From assembly GCA_002405485.1 (NCBI GenBank), contig DHLW01000012.1, positions 10,625 to 25,261 of the forward strand: DNA of 14,637 bases, read 5' to 3'. Position 1 is the stretch's first letter. Every line of letters begins with the position of its first letter. Both the position numbers and the translations under genes were made by a program. Source of the stretch: Phycisphaerales bacterium UBA4658. Lineage in GTDB: Bacteria > Planctomycetota > Phycisphaerae > Phycisphaerales > UBA1924. Shown here in pieces: positions 6,549-13,813 of the stretch. Under the pieces are notes generated by a model. It did not search any database, had not been told where the DNA came from, and saw only the letters and a program-made list of their open reading frames with translations.

Positions 6549-6581
6549 CGCCCCCGCGTCAGGATCTTGGACGCGGGGGCG
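6549..6581 (-). terminator. 12-bp hairpin terminator after the Cys-rich repeat gene
   Basis: CGCCCCCGCGTC (6549-6560) pairs perfectly with 6570-6581 around a 9-base loop. Read on the minus strand it is followed by TTGTCGTTCT, a modest T-rich tract. It lies between the stop at 6622 and the epimerase gene start at 6469, so it probably separates the two minus-strand transcripts. Confidence 0.65.
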
Positions 6582-6598
6582 AGGTCAGGTCCGGAACG

Positions 6599-6620
6599 CC
6601 AGAGCTGGGGAGTGCTCTGG
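6599..6620 (-). terminator. 7-bp hairpin immediately after the stop of the Cys-rich repeat gene
   Basis: CCAGAGC (6599-6605) and GCTCTGG (6614-6620) form a stem directly beside the stop codon at 6622-6624. No T-run follows. Together with the stronger hairpin at 6549-6581 it makes a tandem pair. Confidence 0.35.
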
Positions 6621-6621
6621 A

Positions 6622-9600
6622 TCAGCAGCCGCCGGCGAACCAGGCGTTGAGGAAGCTGAAGATGTCGTTGACGTCCGGGGTGTTGCCGGCGCCATCGCCC
6701 CCGAAGTCGGCGAAGGTGCTGGAGGCGAACCAGTCGTTGAGGTACGCGAAGATGTCGGCGACCTGGATGCCGTCGAGCTTGTCATAGTCGGCATGGCAGC
6801 AGGGCGAAGTTGCCGAGGTGCTGCTGCAGGCCGCGGCGGTGGAGTTGAAGGAGACTCCGTACTGGGTGCCGCTGGTGGTGCAGGCGGTCTGGCTGACGGT
6901 GGCGTTGCAGGTGGAGCCGCGGCAGCAGACGCCGGTGGCCCCGCCGCAGGTGCTGGGGCCGCAGGTCGATCCCGCGCCCTGGAAGGTGCCGCCGAGGCCG
7001 GTGGTGCACTCGGATTCGCACTGTGCGATGACGCAGAAGGTGCCGGCACAGCAGGCGCCGGAGTAGGCGATGACGCACGAAGCGGGGCTGCAGGTGCTGC
7101 CCGCGCCGCCCCAGGTGCCGGCGAGTCCGCCCATGTTGGTCGGATCGGTGCAGCGGATCTGGGTCTGGATGGTGCAGACGCCGCAGGTCTGGTTGATCGG
7201 GGTGTAGCAGCACGAGCCGGCGAAGGCGTTGCAGGTCGTGGGGCCGCAGAGCGCGCCGGCGCCGCCGTAGACGCCGCCAAGACCGATGACGAGCTTGCTG
7301 TTGATGAATCGGCCGTTGACGGGCGTGGTGCAGACGCTCTGCAACTGGATGGTGCAGACGACGTCGGTGGTGCCCGAGAGTGCGGCGCAGCACGCGCCGC
7401 TGACGGCGAGGCAGAGGTCGGCGGGCTGGCAGACCTCGCCGCTCCCTGCGTAGATGCCCTGGAGACCGCCGTTGCGGAGTTCGTTCTCGCATCGGGCCTG
7501 GGTCTGGATGGTGCAGATCACCGGTGCGCCGACCGAGGGGGAGGCGCAGCACGCGCCGCTGACGGTTGAGCAGGCGGTAGGGCCGCAGGTGCTTCCGTTG
7601 CCTCTGTAGACGCCCAGCAGGTTGCCGGTGGCGAGCGAGCCGGTGCAGTAGGTTGAGAGCTCGATGGTGCAGACCACGTTGGAGCCCGCCGAGACGGAGT
7701 AGCAGCAGGCGCCTGAGACCGCGCCGCAGGCGGTGGGGCCGCAGACGGTGTTGAGTCCGGCGAAGGTGCCGCCGAGGCCGCCGTCGGCGACCGGGCGTGT
7801 GCAGTTGGGCTGCACGGTGATGGTGCAGTTGGCGTTCGGCCCGCCTGCGCCGGTGCAGCAGGCGCCGATGGCGTTGTCGCAGACGCTCGGCGTGCAGGTG
7901 GTGTTGTCGCCGAGATAGGTGCCGCCACGGAAGAAGGAGATCACGGGGCTGCCCGTGCAGCGGTTGGCGAGTTCGAGGGTGCAGACGACCTGTCCGCTCT
8001 CGGGATAGCAGCAAGCGCCGACGACAGTGTTGATGGCGGCGACCTGGCTGGTGGCGGTGCCGCAGTCGTTGCTCACGATGACGCGGTAGTTGCCATCGCG
8101 ATCAGCGGCGGGGGCGAGCATGTTGATGCGAAGCTGATAACCGCGAGTGCCTTCATAGGTCCAGGGGTTGACGGTGGAGAAGGTGCCGCAGGAGCTTGTG
8201 ATGTTCACCCAGGTGCCGGAGCCGGTGGGGATCTCCTTCTGCCACTGGAGCTGCATGGGCCAGGAGCCGGTGACGAAGACGTTGCCGACGATGCCGAACT
8301 GCGTGTACTCCTGCTGGTTCCTGCTGTACGGGCCGCCGACGATGCGCGGCGGATCGCAGCTCACGGCGGTGCCATTGAGATACAGGACGGCCGATCGGGG
8401 GAGGTCGAAGAGACCGCTGCCCGATGGGCAATCGATCTGGGGCGGGCTGTACGCAACGACGAGGGCGTTGCCATCGGCGCTGATGGAGCCGCTTGGCCTC
8501 AGCGAGCCGAAGCCAGGGAGCGTGCCGCCGTTGATCGACGCGACGTAACTGTCGAAGATCATCGGGACATTGCCGTTGACGCCGTTCTTCCAGATGAACG
8601 GGGCGGAGGGGTTGAAGAACGCGTTGGAGCCGCCGAACACGGCGGTGCCGACGACGGTGTTGCCGTCGTCGCTGACGCCGGTGACGAACGAGGCGCCGAC
8701 CGGGGGGAGGCCGTCTGGGGGAACGACCTTGCCCAGGATGGTGCGGGTCCAGACGCCGGCGACCTTGGTGTATCGGACGAGCGAGCCGGCGAGCGAGCCA
8801 TCGCCAAGGTCATAGAGCGCGGCGTTGCCGCTGAGGTTGGCGTAGATCGTGGTCCCGTCATCGGTCATGGCGAAGGTGCCGTTGTCGCCAGCGCCGAAGC
8901 GGTCGAGCCGAGTGCGATTGGCAAGGGTGAAGTCGGATGTGTTGGTGGGCCGCTCCCAGACGACGAGGGTGCGGACGTTGCACTGTCCGGTGATCGGCGC
9001 GGTGATGCCCGCGGGATCGGTGGGCTCCTGAACGGTGTCGGTTCCCACGACGGTCAGTCCGTCGTTGGAGACGCCCGCGCCGATCGAGAAGACCTGGCAT
9101 CCCGTGCCGGTCGGGGGGAGGAGGCGGTTGACGTTGTCGTTGGCGCCCCACAAGTAGCCGCGGGTGTTGCACGCGGTCGCCCCGAAGGGGCCGAACTGAC
9201 CGCTGCCGACGGCGTACAGCCCGTTGCCGGAGATGGCATCGGGCCCGGCGACGTTGGCATCGCACCTTGCGGCGCCCTGGCCGCCGACGTTGGGGAATGA
9301 GCCGGTGTTGGTCCAGGTCGCGGTCGATGCGTCAAAGCGATGCGGGACGAAGTGGCCGCGTCGGCAGGGGTTGGATCCGCAGCTTGCGGAGAAGCTCGGG
9401 GTGCTGCTGATCCAGTAGTTGGGGCTGGCGCAGGCGGCGCGGGTGGTGACGGTGCAGAAGGCGGTGTTCGGGTCGCAGCAGACACCGAGCGTGCCGGTCG
9501 CCGCGGGGGCGGGGCAGGGGTTGGTCGGGGTGCAGGTCGCGCCGCCCAGCAGCGGGGTGCTTGGGCTGACGCACAGCGTGATGTCGACGACGGTGCAGGA

Positions 9601-9960
9601 CGAGCCATTGCAACAGGCGACGTTGCCCGCGTAGTAGCCGAAGGCCGGGTTCTGGGGTCCGAAGATCCCGTTGTACAGCCCGCCGACGGCGAACTGGCCG
9701 GTGTCATCGATGAAGAAGCCATCGATTGAGGGCAAGGGCACGCCGATGAGGGTGTTCCCGATGCCGCGGTTGTAGCGGTAGAGCTGCCTGTCGACGTTGG
9801 CGTCGAGGATGAAGCCCAAGCCGCTGTTTCCGTCGGCGGTGATCTCGCTCAGGTTGCTGGTGATGATGAGTTTGGAGTTCTGCGCATGCGACGGCGTTGC
9901 GACAGCGCACGCCAGCCCCGCCGCGATCAGACAGAACGCTCGGCCGATGATCCTGTTCAT
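6622..9960 (-). CDS. Large secreted HAF-like/Cys-rich repeat protein with GC-type dockerin end
   Basis: The ATG at 9960 follows AGGGGA and begins a good signal peptide (MNRIIGRAFCLIAAGLACAVATPSHA); the frame extends upstream without protein character. The 1112-aa exported product has several parts. Residues about 30-540 carry HAF/beta-propeller-like units (GVSNDGLTVVG, GVSDDGNTVVG, SISADGNALVV), interrupted at about 115-200 by two Cys-rich units. Residues about 540-647 look like an Ig-like domain (WPMQLQWQKE, DGNYRVIVSNDCG). Residues 648-1052 are eight Cys-rich repeats (GACC..., CTI, C, GG.Y.G, C.P..C). The C-terminal 60 residues form two calcium-loop helices ending NAWFAGGC, a GC-type dockerin-like anchor. 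It is probably cell-surface attached; the binding partner is unknown. The gene starts 121 bases after the PEP-CTERM-like gene, with a hairpin between them, and is followed by tandem hairpins. Confidence 0.87.
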   Translation of the reverse strand: MNRIIGRAFCLIAAGLACAVATPSHAQNSKLIITSNLSEITADGNSGLGFILDANVDRQLYRYNRGIGNTLIGVPLPSIDGFFIDDTGQFAVGGLYNGIFGPQNPAFGYYAGNVACCNGSSCTVVDITLCVSPSTPLLGGATCTPTNPCPAPAATGTLGVCCDPNTAFCTVTTRAACASPNYWISSTPSFSASCGSNPCRRGHFVPHRFDASTATWTNTGSFPNVGGQGAARCDANVAGPDAISGNGLYAVGSGQFGPFGATACNTRGYLWGANDNVNRLLPPTGTGCQVFSIGAGVSNDGLTVVGTDTVQEPTDPAGITAPITGQCNVRTLVVWERPTNTSDFTLANRTRLDRFGAGDNGTFAMTDDGTTIYANLSGNAALYDLGDGSLAGSLVRYTKVAGVWTRTILGKVVPPDGLPPVGASFVTGVSDDGNTVVGTAVFGGSNAFFNPSAPFIWKNGVNGNVPMIFDSYVASINGGTLPGFGSLRPSGSISADGNALVVAYSPPQIDCPSGSGLFDLPRSAVLYLNGTAVSCDPPRIVGGPYSRNQQEYTQFGIVGNVFVTGSWPMQLQWQKEIPTGSGTWVNITSSCGTFSTVNPWTYEGTRGYQLRINMLAPAADRDGNYRVIVSNDCGTATSQVAAINTVVGACCYPESGQVVCTLELANRCTGSPVISFFRGGTYLGDNTTCTPSVCDNAIGACCTGAGGPNANCTITVQPNCTRPVADGGLGGTFAGLNTVCGPTACGAVSGACCYSVSAGSNVVCTIELSTYCTGSLATGNLLGVYRGNGSTCGPTACSTVSGACCASPSVGAPVICTIQTQARCENELRNGGLQGIYAGSGEVCQPADLCLAVSGACCAALSGTTDVVCTIQLQSVCTTPVNGRFINSKLVIGLGGVYGGAGALCGPTTCNAFAGSCCYTPINQTCGVCTIQTQIRCTDPTNMGGLAGTWGGAGSTCSPASCVIAYSGACCAGTFCVIAQCESECTTGLGGTFQGAGSTCGPSTCGGATGVCCRGSTCNATVSQTACTTSGTQYGVSFNSTAAACSSTSATSPCCHADYDKLDGIQVADIFAYLNDWFASSTFADFGGDGAGNTPDVNDIFSFLNAWFAGGC
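6802..8019 (-). repeat. Eight tandem Cys-rich protein repeats (C-terminal block)
   Basis: Eight degenerate units of roughly 42-60 codons, each starting near G-A-C-C and containing C-T-I, a mid Cys, a Gly-rich GG.Y/F.G stretch and a C.P..C ending. Units differ in spacing and in the loop after the CC pair; the fifth carries an insertion (NSKLVIG). Divergence at DNA level shows they are old, not a recent expansion. Confidence 0.82.
9364..9618 (-). repeat. Two Cys-rich repeats nested in the N-terminal propeller region
   Basis: Two units with the same pattern as the C-terminal block (ACCNGSSC...C...GGATC.P..PC; GVCCDPNTAFC...C...SCGSNPC) lie at about residues 115-200, separate from the main array by more than 400 residues. 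Confidence 0.7.
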
Positions 9961-10029
9961 CCGATGATTCCCCTGTGCTGGCGTCCGATCTGGGGACGCA
10001 TGCCCGGTGTGTCGATCCGTCTGCGAACT

Positions 10030-10058
10030 GCTCAGGCCGCGTGCCCGCGGCCCTGAGC
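10030..10058 (-). terminator. Hairpin between the two large surface-protein genes
   Basis: GCTCAGGCCGCG (10030-10041) pairs with 10046-10058 with one bulged C. It lies 23 bases after the stop at 10082 on the minus strand. No T-run follows. It may be a weak or rho-dependent terminator, or a stem that protects the upstream message. Confidence 0.45.
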
Positions 10059-10081
10059 ATTTGGGAGGAAACGTTCGATAC

Positions 10082-12052
10082 TCAGCGTCGGCGGCGGCGA
10101 CCCATGACCCCGAGGCCAAGCAGCGCCATCACTCCGGCGCCAGGCGCGGGAACCTGGAACTTCACGATGCCCCAGCCACCCTCGTTGAACTCGACCCTCG
10201 CCGTGATCAGCCCGGCGTCATTCATGCCCAGCGTGCCGCCGTTGCCGTCGTCCTGGGTGTTGATGTTCCAGGTGAGAATCGTCTTGAAGTCGCCGGGCTC
10301 GACCTCGACGGTCTGACCGGCGAACAGCAGCGGCACCAGACCATGCGCGCTGGTCCAGCTCATGAGCGTGCGCGGGCCGGCCGGAAGGACGGAGTCCAGC
10401 GGGCCGTTGGCGATGCCGATCTGATCACCCGGGGCGTAGTAGGTGGTATCGGTCGTGAACAGGATGTCGTTGTTGTTGTTCTGAACGAACGACGATCCGC
10501 CGAGGATCAGATCGAAACGCAGACCGTTGCCGAAGGGAATCAGGTCGCCGTTGCGGGCGATCATCTGCAGCGCGCCGGCGGTGCCCGTGAAGATCGCCGC
10601 CGAGTTTCCCATGACGCCGGGGGTGTTCACGGAAACTTGCCGGAGCGGCGTGCCAGCGAGGTTGTAGTTCACCGCGACGCTCTGCGTGACGCCCGAACCC
10701 TGCAGTGAGGCGCCAAAGAGCACCTGCCCGTTGTTGTTCATGCCAAAGCCAGTGCTGACGGTCGCGAATCGGACGTTGTCGCCGGCGGTGAACCCGGGGA
10801 CGATGTCGTTTCGTCGGACGACCTTGGTGGTGGAGGTGGTCGTGGAGATGTACAGCCCCTGGTCGTTGCGGGTGGCCGGGTCCGAGGTGGTCACGTCGCC
10901 GCCGGAGAGCGTGCTGGTGTAGAGGATGCCGGCGTTGCTGAACCCGCGGCCTCCCGGGGTTGCCTGCCCGAAGAACTGCGACCCGCCGGAATCCGGTGCG
11001 GACTGGCCCTCGCGCTGCACCATGACGGTGCCGGAGCCGGGCGTCCAGATGTACTGGCGATTGTCATTGGTGGAGGTGACAAGCCCAGCGTTGACGAGCC
11101 GAGATTCGAAGTACGCCTGGCCGTTCTGATTGAGCTTGATGTTGAACCCGTTGAGCCCGGTTGCGCCGTTGCCGAAGATCCCGCCTCCGGGGGCCGCCTG
11201 GCCACCCTGAGCGATCACTTGCACCGCGCCGGATGCGGTCTTGATGCCGATGAACCCGGTGTTTCCGGCAACGGTGGCGGAGCCGGTCTGGAAGACACCG
11301 ACGCCCCCGCTGCCCGCGGCGGTGGGCACGCCGCCGATGAAGGCGAAGCTGCCAGAAGAGTTCAGCGACGTCGGCTGATACGAGATGTTGCGGAGCTCGA
11401 AGGTCATGGGCACGGCGGTCGGATTGCCCAAGGTGTCATTCAGCGTCACCAGATTGGCGCGCTGGATCGACTGCGAAAGCCCGCCGGAGAACGTGCCCTG
11501 CAGATACATCGAGTTGTTCTGGAGCGTTGAACCGACCGTGGAAGGGTTGGTGCCGGTCCCGCGGATGCCGACGCCCAGACCAAACTGCGTGCCCGAAACG
11601 CGGATGTTGTCGCCGGGGCCGTTGAAGATGTAGCCGGAGGTCGCGCTGTCGCCGCCGATGCTCTGCCCGGACGCCAGGCCGGGGGCGAGCGTCGAGGTGT
11701 CATACAGATTGTTGAAGTGCGCGATGTCCGCGCTGTTCGTCGCGCTGTACACCGCTCTCGGGGGGTTGCTGGCGGAAAGATTGCCGACGCTGGGAGACGT
11801 GGCATGGCGAGCCGTGAAATACACGCGGCCGTTGGCGTCGATGACCGGCGAGCTCGGGATCGAGTTGGACCAGCTCCAGGACGTGAAGCCCGAGCCAGCC
11901 GGGAACGGCGTCGCCCGCCCGATGCCCGCTCCGCCCCACGTGATGAAGTCGTTCGGGGACAGGCTGATGCCAGCCACGCTCGGCGAGGCCAGACCCGCGA
12001 CCGCGATCACGCCGGCCGCCGACAACATGCTCATGGACTTTCGGCACTTCAT
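10082..12052 (-). CDS. Exported NxxGxxxF-repeat protein with PEP-CTERM-like sorting tail
   Basis: The ATG at 12052 sits after a strong GAGGAGGAGA, giving 656 aa; the upstream in-frame extension to 12145 is leader. A signal peptide (MKCRKSMSMLSAAGVIAVAG, cleavage near SVA-G at 27-28) leads into repeats of the type seen in planctomycete choice-of-anchor NxxGxxxF (DUF7453-like) proteins. Examples are DANGRVYF, NQNGQAYFESRL, NNNGQVLFGASL and NNNNDILF, alternating with acidic or glycine turns such as REGQSAPDSGG, RRNDIVPGF and RNGDLIPFG. The C-terminus is a PEP-CTERM-like signal at 634-656: VPAPGAGVM, a hydrophobic helix, then five Arg. That signal class is normally cut by an exosortase-type enzyme, none of which is in this window. 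It is likely surface or extracellular. It may share a transcript with the Cys-rich gene 121 bases downstream. Confidence 0.88.
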   Translation of the reverse strand: MKCRKSMSMLSAAGVIAVAGLASPSVAGISLSPNDFITWGGAGIGRATPFPAGSGFTSWSWSNSIPSSPVIDANGRVYFTARHATSPSVGNLSASNPPRAVYSATNSADIAHFNNLYDTSTLAPGLASGQSIGGDSATSGYIFNGPGDNIRVSGTQFGLGVGIRGTGTNPSTVGSTLQNNSMYLQGTFSGGLSQSIQRANLVTLNDTLGNPTAVPMTFELRNISYQPTSLNSSGSFAFIGGVPTAAGSGGVGVFQTGSATVAGNTGFIGIKTASGAVQVIAQGGQAAPGGGIFGNGATGLNGFNIKLNQNGQAYFESRLVNAGLVTSTNDNRQYIWTPGSGTVMVQREGQSAPDSGGSQFFGQATPGGRGFSNAGILYTSTLSGGDVTTSDPATRNDQGLYISTTTSTTKVVRRNDIVPGFTAGDNVRFATVSTGFGMNNNGQVLFGASLQGSGVTQSVAVNYNLAGTPLRQVSVNTPGVMGNSAAIFTGTAGALQMIARNGDLIPFGNGLRFDLILGGSSFVQNNNNDILFTTDTTYYAPGDQIGIANGPLDSVLPAGPRTLMSWTSAHGLVPLLFAGQTVEVEPGDFKTILTWNINTQDDGNGGTLGMNDAGLITARVEFNEGGWGIVKFQVPAPGAGVMALLGLGVMGRRRRR

Positions 12053-12070
12053 CTCTTCTCTCCTCCTCGG

Positions 12071-12085
12071 CCCCTTGCTCAGGGG
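12071..12085 (-). other. Small hairpin just upstream of the PEP-CTERM gene ribosome site
   Basis: CCCCT-loop-AGGGG (12071-12085) lies next to the Shine-Dalgarno region of the gene starting at 12052. It is short (5 bp) and could be chance, but it could also affect access to the ribosome site. Confidence 0.25.
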
Positions 12086-12147
12086 AAACTTGGTGCACTC
12101 TCTCGGGCATGCAGTTACCCGGACGAGGGAAAACACGCCAAGCACTC

Positions 12148-12175
12148 ACCATAACGCAGGTCTTGAGATTGACAA
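12148..12175 (-). promoter_or_regulatory. Candidate promoter of the NxxGxxxF/PEP-CTERM gene
   Basis: On the minus strand TTGTCA (12170-12175), a 16-base spacer and TATGGT (12148-12153) form a plausible sigma70-type element. The leader would be about 90 nt. It lies in the divergent intergenic region, and the complementary plus-strand TTGACA at 12169-12174 overlaps it. Confidence 0.38.
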
Positions 12176-12236
12176 CCCCGTCTTCGAGATTTCTCCAAAG
12201 AAAGTTCGGCGGAAAGGTCAGCCCGCAAAATCGGTG

Positions 12237-12242
12237 TAGAAT
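12237..12242 (+). promoter_or_regulatory. Possible -10 element (TAGAAT) of the divergent HTH-like gene
   Basis: TAGAAT preceded by TG lies about 57 bases before the TTG at 12299. No convincing -35 is seen 17 bases upstream (AAGGTC-like), so this is a weak call. A plus-strand TTGACA at 12169-12174 is too far away to pair with it. Confidence 0.25.
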
Positions 12243-12298
12243 GACTATGCTCAACCCCCTGAAGGGCGGTTTGTGCTTTGGAGGGAGACCAGAACCAC

Positions 12299-13522
12299 TT
12301 GAGCACGCTGGAATCAAAACCGTTCCTCGATGACGGCAAGGTTGCCGTGCACGGCTTGCGTCGGGCGTTTGCCAACGTCATCGCGGCGGTGGGCGCTTCG
12401 CCTGATGAGCCGCAGGAGCTCTCTCGGCGATTCGGCCTTGACAAAACCTTGACATGGCGCATCACCCGTGTGATTCGCGAAGAGGACGCCTGGGAAGCCG
12501 TGCAGCACATCCCGCGTCGCCCGAGCATCCAGATTTTCGCGACCGCGCTCAGCAAGCATGGTGCGCCGGCACAGACCATCGAGGCGCTCTGGAGCGCACT
12601 GGACGCCTTCGAGTTGTTCGTGGAAACGCATTCAGGCGACCGCGAGACGCTGGAGATGATGGCCTCCAGCGCGTCGAGAAAGACTGCCTTCAAGCGCCTT
12701 GAGACCTTCCGGAAGTCCGGATTCCAGGCCAACTGCGCCATCTGGGGCGTGAGCGCCAAAGTCCAGTTCGCGGCCAAGCTCGTCGCGCCATCCGATGCGC
12801 CAGACATGCTCACGCTCGCGACCATCTGCGGGCTGGTGGGGTTTCGCCGCCTGCGCGCCAACACACCGTGGGCCATGGCCTCCATCCAGTCCTGGAAGGG
12901 CCGAAGCGATGAGGATCCGGACTATCTGAGCTCGGTCCGGCCGATGCTCCCGAATCCTCCGCCGCAGAGCGAGCTGCTCATTCCCAAGTTCTGCTCGCAG
13001 CCGCTTCCCAGCATCAGCGTGATCGAGAATCCGCGCGGCGTGTTCCGGCACATGCTCAACGAGGGCCCGGTCGGGAACACGGCCTCAGCGAACGTCTGCC
13101 TGGGCTGGGTGTCCTCGGTCTCCGCCCCGGCTCACGAGTCGTATCCGGGCGAGACCGGCGACCACGTGGTGATCGTGTCGACTCCCTCCGAGGAGCTGTA
13201 CCACGACATCTTCATCCACAACGACCTCCCCTGGGCGTTTGACCTTTCCGCGCACCTGTACGGGCAGCTTCCGGGCGGACCGCAGTATCCCTCCAGCGGC
13301 AGCGACGCCCCCAAGCTTCCGGTGCCGACGGACATGATCGACCTCGGCTCTCCGCCGCAGATCGTCGAGCAGGACATTCCGCAGTATGGCGAGATGGTCG
13401 CGCTCGCGGCCCGTCAGCTTGGATGCGACCTGTCGGCGTTCCGCGCGTTCCGCTTTCGACTCAAGTACCCGCCGATTCCCACCATGGCGGTCCTTCGACA
13501 CCCGCTCCTTTCCAGACGCTGA
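12299..13522 (+). CDS. Uncharacterised protein with possible N-terminal HTH (TTG start)
   Basis: No ATG or GTG fits the start. Two in-frame TTG codons exist (12278 and 12299). The second is preferred because GGAGGGA (12280-12286) precedes it at workable spacing and would otherwise lie inside the gene. The 407-aa product has no signal peptide or membrane segment. Residues 38-60 (PQELSRRFGLDKTLTWRITRVIR) resemble a helix-turn-helix. A helical region follows (IPRRPSIQIFATALSKHGAP..), then a distinctive stretch FQANCAIWGVSAKVQFAAKLVAP, and a larger beta-rich C-terminal half (GDHVVIVSTPSEELYHDIFIHND; DLPWAFDLSAHLYGQLPGGP; LRHPLL). I have seen similar-looking planctomycete hypotheticals but no named function. 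It reads divergently from the PEP-CTERM protein gene, so a regulatory role is possible but unproven. A GC hairpin follows. Confidence 0.8.
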   Translation: MSTLESKPFLDDGKVAVHGLRRAFANVIAAVGASPDEPQELSRRFGLDKTLTWRITRVIREEDAWEAVQHIPRRPSIQIFATALSKHGAPAQTIEALWSALDAFELFVETHSGDRETLEMMASSASRKTAFKRLETFRKSGFQANCAIWGVSAKVQFAAKLVAPSDAPDMLTLATICGLVGFRRLRANTPWAMASIQSWKGRSDEDPDYLSSVRPMLPNPPPQSELLIPKFCSQPLPSISVIENPRGVFRHMLNEGPVGNTASANVCLGWVSSVSAPAHESYPGETGDHVVIVSTPSEELYHDIFIHNDLPWAFDLSAHLYGQLPGGPQYPSSGSDAPKLPVPTDMIDLGSPPQIVEQDIPQYGEMVALAARQLGCDLSAFRAFRFRLKYPPIPTMAVLRHPLLSRR

Positions 13523-13545
13523 GTCGCGCGATCGCACGATGACAA

Positions 13546-13572
13546 CCGCCGCCCGAAACACTCGGGCGGCGG
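13546..13572 (+). terminator. 11-bp GC hairpin after the HTH-like gene
   Basis: CCGCCGCCCGA (13546-13556) pairs perfectly with 13562-13572 around a 5-base loop, 23 bases after the stop at 13522. No T-run follows on the plus strand. It is probably a terminator for this gene, possibly acting from both sides of the convergent pair. Confidence 0.6.
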
Positions 13573-13766
13573 CTGGTGTGCGCACCGGTCCGATCCGGTG
13601 TGCGTCGTGGCCTGAGTTGACGCCGGCGATGCGGACCGGCATGAGACCAAAGCTGATCGCGTCTCTGGGTGCGCCCGACGTGTTTTCTCCGCATGCACGC
13701 CCGAACCACGCATCACGACCGCGAACGGTCAAGAGGGTTGGCGGAACGCATGGGGCAGGCCCGCCC

Positions 13767-13794
13767 AGGTCGGCCGAGGCGTGTCGGCCGACCT
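13767..13794 (-). terminator. 11-bp hairpin after the beta-helix/dockerin gene
   Basis: AGGTCGGCCGA (13767-13777) pairs perfectly with 13784-13794 around a 6-base loop, about 20 bases downstream of the minus-strand stop at 13814. No T-run is seen. It sits in the 291-base convergent gap, which otherwise shows no gene. Confidence 0.55.
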
Positions 13795-13813
13795 CCGCCC
13801 GCGACGCGTGGGA

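Noticed and set aside
5087..6787. A 566-aa plus-strand open frame across the epimerase gene
   Set aside because: It is antisense to a clear SDR enzyme and shows no domain, signal or ribosome site.
6782..8014. A 410-aa minus-strand frame and a 258-aa plus-strand frame within the Cys-rich repeats
   Set aside because: Their repetitive His/Arg/Leu or Ala/Gly/Asp composition is the out-of-frame echo of the repeat array.
6802..8019. A CRISPR array
   Set aside because: The periodicity is about 125-180 bp, units are divergent, and the region is an open coding frame with conserved cysteines; there are no short identical repeats with unique spacers.
13085..13732. A 215-aa minus-strand frame over the end of the HTH-like gene
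   Set aside because: Arg/Gly/Val-rich shadow frame with no motif; the plus-strand gene and its hairpin explain the region.
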